From: DATIJP01 sp964569185
GTDB taxonomy: Bacteria; Chlamydiota; Chlamydiia; Chlamydiales; Rhabdochlamydiaceae
Length of the DNA: 7,506 nt
Assembly: GCA_964569185.1 (NCBI GenBank)
Contig: CAZMTP010000056.1
Coordinates: 1 to 7,506 of the forward strand
Direction: 5' to 3'
Of this stretch, positions 5,155 to 7,506 are shown one piece after another (the stretch's first letter is position 1; every line of letters starts with the position of its first letter). The notes beneath the pieces were generated by a model. That model worked only from the letters and a program-made list of their open reading frames with translations. It ran no database searches and was not told the DNA's origin. A program made the translations under genes and the position numbers.

Positions 5155-6205
5155 GAATCGCCTCTTCAATCAATTTTGTATCTATAGGAGTACAATAAGC
5201 GCCCTCAAAAGACTCTACCTCTCCAATGGTTTTTAAAATCACAAAACGCATCTTTTTTTGTACCGCTTTTTTGTCACGGGATAAAGAAGAAAGAATCTCT
5301 TCTAGAGAAAAACGGCGTGACAGTCGAAGAGGAAACTGGTACTGATGAAACAGTTGCACAATGGTGTCAAATTCAGCTTTTGTCAAGTAATGCAAGCGCA
5401 TGCTGAGGTAGCTTTCTAAAATCATCCCGATGGCAATCGCCTCTCCATGCTCGATCTGATAATTTTCTAACATTTCTAAAGCATGGCCAAAGGTGTGTCC
5501 AAAATTCAAAATGCGCCGGTAACCCTTTTCCTCATAAGGATCTGATTCTATCACCTCTTTTTTAATTTCCAAGCATTCTTGAATCAGCTCTTCTGCAGCA
5601 GTTCTCGAGGCTAATTTTTCAAAAAGAGCTCTAGAACAAGTGAGTCCATATTTGATTATTTCTGCAATTCCATTGAGCCGCTGTTTTTGGGGCAAAGTAT
5701 CCAAAAAGCGGGGGTCAATAATGATCGCTTCTGGGAAATAAAAGCTGCCAATCAGATTTTTTCCATGTTCTGTATTGACCGCTGTTTTTCCACCGAGGCA
5801 GGCATCGACCATGCCAAGAAGCGTTGTAGGAATAGAAATAAACGGGATGCCACGGCAAAAGGTGGCTGCCACAAAACCGACCAGATCCAGTACGACACCG
5901 CCGCCCAAGGCGATCAAAATAGCATCTCTGCCACACTGCTGCTGCAAAAGCCTATCTTCTATAAACTGCTTGGTTGCGCGCGTTTTATGGATTTCACCGG
6001 AAGGTAAAAAGAGAGTTTTTATTCCCAGTTTTTCGATGAGAGAGCTGTGGTGTTGTGCAATGATCTGATCTGTAATAAGTATGGCGCCAACTTTTTTTTG
6101 ATTTAACAGATTTGCAAGCAGTTCTATAGTAGGACCGAAATAAATTTCAGTATTTACAGGACGGCTATTTATGTTAAGTTGGATCGTTATGTTATTTGCA
6201 GTCAT
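5132..6205 (-). CDS. aroB: 3-dehydroquinate synthase
   Basis: The 357-residue enzyme converts DAHP to 3-dehydroquinate using NAD and a divalent metal. Visible family blocks are PSGEIHK (68-74), GGGVVLDLVGFVAAT (101-115), IPTTLLGMVDACLGGKTAVN (125-144), GKNLIGSFYFP (148-158) and AEIIKYG (181-187). NFGHTFGHALE (235-245) and HGEA (253-256) follow. The zinc ligands should be E182, H237 and H253, and all are present. The open frame continues upstream to a GTG at 6394, but those residues resemble no AroB and lie opposite aroDE. The first family-like strand (ITIQLNI) starts a few residues after tandem ATGs at 6208 and 6205. GGGA lies 6 nt before ATG 6205, so that start is preferred. It heads the aroBAKC operon, and its first codons overlap the divergent aroDE. 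Confidence 0.96.
   Translation of the reverse strand: MTANNITIQLNINSRPVNTEIYFGPTIELLANLLNQKKVGAILITDQIIAQHHSSLIEKLGIKTLFLPSGEIHKTRATKQFIEDRLLQQQCGRDAILIALGGGVVLDLVGFVAATFCRGIPFISIPTTLLGMVDACLGGKTAVNTEHGKNLIGSFYFPEAIIIDPRFLDTLPQKQRLNGIAEIIKYGLTCSRALFEKLASRTAAEELIQECLEIKKEVIESDPYEEKGYRRILNFGHTFGHALEMLENYQIEHGEAIAIGMILESYLSMRLHYLTKAEFDTIVQLFHQYQFPLRLSRRFSLEEILSSLSRDKKAVQKKMRFVILKTIGEVESFEGAYCTPIDTKLIEEAIHDIIYLS
5161..5165 (-). promoter_or_regulatory. Ribosome binding site of aroA that decides the start
   Basis: AGAGG on the minus strand, inside the 3' end of aroB, is 6 nt before the ATG at 5154-5152. It favours that ATG over the in-frame TTG at 5169-5167, which would begin upstream of the site. 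Confidence 0.65.
6125..6130 (+). promoter_or_regulatory. Candidate -10 element of aroDE inside aroB
   Basis: TATAGT differs from TATAAT at one base and would start transcription near 6137, before either aroDE ATG. Only a poor -35 (TTTAAC, 6102-6107) stands at 17-bp spacing. Because aroDE begins opposite the aroB start, its promoter has to lie within aroB coding DNA unless it is leaderless. Confidence 0.3.
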
Positions 6206-7472
6206 CATAGGTCCCACATACGATAAAGCGTATGCGCAGATTTTGCAAGCAAACAACCTTGTAGAAGGCATGGAGCTGCGTTGGGATCTGATGGAACCTT
6301 TGACAGAGGTGCAAAAAGAGACATTATCGCAACAGGCCACCGTTCCTGTGATCCATAATTTTGGAGAAGCGCTCACGCGTATCGGATCTGACACGTTGTA
6401 TTCCTATCATAATTTGGATGAGACGCCCCAAGATTTAGAAGGGTTTTTTGCGCGGATACAGGAAAAACAGGCCACTATTTACAAAATCGCCACATTCGCA
6501 AATTCGACGCTGGATGCGCTAAGAATGCTGCTCTTTGTCAAAGAAAAAAGAGCGCAAGGGATCAGGCTGTGCGGGATTTGCATGGGAGATAAGGGACAAG
6601 TTTCGCGTATTTTGGCCCCTATATTTGGCTGTTACCTTAATTATGTTGCCTTGGATGAGCCGTGCGCTCCTGGGCAACTCAGATTTTCTGAGCTGACAAA
6701 CATTTATCATTATTTTCGTTTAAATGATAAAACAGAGATTTATGGCCTGATTGGCGATCCTGTGACCCAAAGCCCAAGCCATAGCACCCACAACCAGTTT
6801 TTTAGAGAGCAGGAGCTCAATGCAGTCTATGTCAAAATGCAGATAGCAAAAGAGGAGCTGCCTGCTTTTTTTGCATTGGCCAAACGCCTCGGGATTCGCG
6901 GCCTTAGCGTCACAATTCCACTCAAAGAAGCAGTGCTGCCTTTTTTAGATGAGATCGATCCTATGGCGCAAGAGATCGGCGCAGTGAACACTATTGTGTT
7001 TGAGAAAGGCAAAATGAAGGGGTACAACACCGATGCCGCGGGTGCCTTGGATGCAATTGAAGCTAAAATGGGTGTGCGCCACAAAAGAATGGTCCTTCTT
7101 GGCGCAGGAGGTTCTGCCAAAGCGATTGCTTATGAAGCCAAACGGCGCGGGGCCTATGTTACAGTGATGGCCCGTCGGCTAGAGCAAGCACAGGGCATAG
7201 GGGATAGAGCCGTCCCTTTTGAGGCAATAGAAGAAATTTTCCATGAGGGCTATGATATCTTGGTGAATTGCACACCTGAAGCCAGTCCGATCGATCCAAA
7301 ATACATCTGTGAAAAAAGTCTTGTAATGGACATCAATACCAAACATCGCAATACTCCTTTTCTTCAAGAAGCTCAAAAAAAGCAATGCGCTATTGTGTAT
7401 GGAATGGAGATGTTTATGAATCAGGCGCAAGGACAATTTAAGCTTTGGTTTTATGACAGCAGCAGTAGATAA
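6189..7472 (+). CDS. aroDE: Bifunctional 3-dehydroquinate dehydratase / shikimate dehydrogenase
   Basis: The 427-residue fusion dehydrates 3-dehydroquinate and then reduces 3-dehydroshikimate to shikimate with NADPH. The N-terminal half (about 1-182) is a type I dehydroquinase: IIGPT (6-10), ELRWDL (29-34), SYHNLDETP (72-80; H74), KIAT (99-102; Schiff-base K99), MGDKGQVSRI (132-141) and APGQ (160-163). The shikimate dehydrogenase half (about 183-427) has GLIGDPVTQSPS (186-197), VTIPLKE (241-247; K246), GYNTD (278-282; D282), LGAGGSAKA (304-312) and GMEMFMNQA (405-413). This order matches plant and chlamydial AroDE fusions. The dehydratase half is unusually short: only about 18 residues separate VPVI from H74, so the FTFR arginine and following glutamate of the family are missing. 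ATG 6189 starts right at the first barrel strand; ATG 6171 would add six residues and has AGGA 9 nt upstream. Either start overlaps aroB head to head. Confidence 0.93.
   Translation: MLFAVIIGPTYDKAYAQILQANNLVEGMELRWDLMEPLTEVQKETLSQQATVPVIHNFGEALTRIGSDTLYSYHNLDETPQDLEGFFARIQEKQATIYKIATFANSTLDALRMLLFVKEKRAQGIRLCGICMGDKGQVSRILAPIFGCYLNYVALDEPCAPGQLRFSELTNIYHYFRLNDKTEIYGLIGDPVTQSPSHSTHNQFFREQELNAVYVKMQIAKEELPAFFALAKRLGIRGLSVTIPLKEAVLPFLDEIDPMAQEIGAVNTIVFEKGKMKGYNTDAAGALDAIEAKMGVRHKRMVLLGAGGSAKAIAYEAKRRGAYVTVMARRLEQAQGIGDRAVPFEAIEEIFHEGYDILVNCTPEASPIDPKYICEKSLVMDINTKHRNTPFLQEAQKKQCAIVYGMEMFMNQAQGQFKLWFYDSSSR
6220..6248 (-). promoter_or_regulatory. Candidate aroB operon promoter inside aroDE
   Basis: On the minus strand TTGCAA (6248-6243), 17 bp, TATCGT (6225-6220) is a plausible sigma-70-type pair. 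It predicts a start near 6213, leaving only about 8 nt before ATG 6205, so the GGGA site would be at the very 5' end; this weakens the call. A dyad CATACG/CGTATG (6217-6222 and 6229-6234) overlaps the -10 and could be an operator or chance. Confidence 0.3.
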
Positions 7473-7506
7473 AGTAGTTAACCAAACTTCTCCTCTTTTT
7501 ACTTCA
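7453..7506 (+). CDS. Possible start of the next gene, cut by the window edge
   Basis: An ATG inside the last codons of aroDE, in another frame, opens 18 codons (MTAAVDKVVNQTSPLFTS) without a stop to the window end. A 20-nt overlap with aroDE would fit the dense packing seen across the aro genes. There is no good Shine-Dalgarno sequence and too little sequence to identify a family. The true next gene could equally begin beyond the edge. Confidence 0.35.
   Translation, partial: MTAAVDKVVNQTSPLFTS

Larger units (their letters stand above)
2279..6205 (-). other. aroB-aroA-aroK-aroC operon of four overlapping genes
   Basis: The four genes read in one direction with no gaps: aroB/aroA overlap 23 nt, aroA/aroK 8 nt and aroK/aroC 11 nt. 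No internal terminator was seen, so co-transcription and translational coupling are inferred. They encode steps 2, 6, 5 and 7 of the shikimate pathway; steps 3 and 4 are in the divergent aroDE gene. Confidence 0.8.

Noticed and set aside
5687..6068. Plus-strand open frames inside aroB
   Set aside because: They lie opposite highly conserved aroB motifs, have no family-like sequence and are best explained as shadows.
6137..6148. GAAAT/ATTTC dyad as an aroDE operator
   Set aside because: The arms are only 5 bp, A+T-rich and inside aroB coding DNA, so chance is the simpler explanation.
6206..6394. 63-residue N-terminal extension of aroB from a GTG at 6394
   Set aside because: The extra residues resemble no dehydroquinate synthase and lie opposite conserved aroDE codons; the conserved fold begins at the ATGs at 6208/6205.

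Overview
The window looks like chromosomal DNA from a chlamydia-like bacterium (phylum Chlamydiae, probably an environmental or Waddlia/Parachlamydia-type lineage). This is inferred from gene content, not from a search: a compact cluster of overlapping shikimate genes, a plant-like fused AroD-AroE protein of the kind known in Chlamydiae and plants, a SET-domain protein end, and an FklB/Mip-type FKBP. By eye the base composition is moderate, with an A+T-richer patch around 1900-2282.

Layout. Positions 2-130 (+) are the C-terminal end of a SET-domain protein. It converges on an FKBP-type prolyl isomerase (179-793, -), with a 57-nt near-perfect hairpin (117-173) at the junction. Only 35 bp separates that gene from a divergent RluA-family pseudouridine synthase (829-1662, +). 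From 1663 to 1973 there is a gene-free stretch whose first 235 bases form successive nested inverted repeats (1695-1728, 1726-1822, 1828-1898). After it comes a HigA-family antitoxin-like regulator (1974-2282, +) with no visible toxin partner, preceded by two 12-bp palindromes.

The rest is the shikimate pathway. The minus strand carries aroB-aroA-aroK-aroC (6205 down to 2279), each gene overlapping the next by 8-23 nt. aroDE runs divergently on the plus strand (6189-7472). The 5' coding ends of aroB and aroDE overlap head to head by about 17 nt, so each promoter must lie in or beside the other gene. A short open frame overlapping the aroDE end (7453-7506, +) may be the start of the next gene.

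Together AroB, AroD, AroE, AroK, AroA and AroC cover steps 2-7 from DAHP to chorismate. The first enzyme, DAHP synthase, is not in the window. Points most worth a second look are the shortened dehydroquinase half of AroDE, the head-to-head aroB/aroDE overlap, the structured intergenic element and the solitary HigA. I saw no tRNA, rRNA, CRISPR array or recognisable transposase, and nothing that clearly amounts to a wholly new system.
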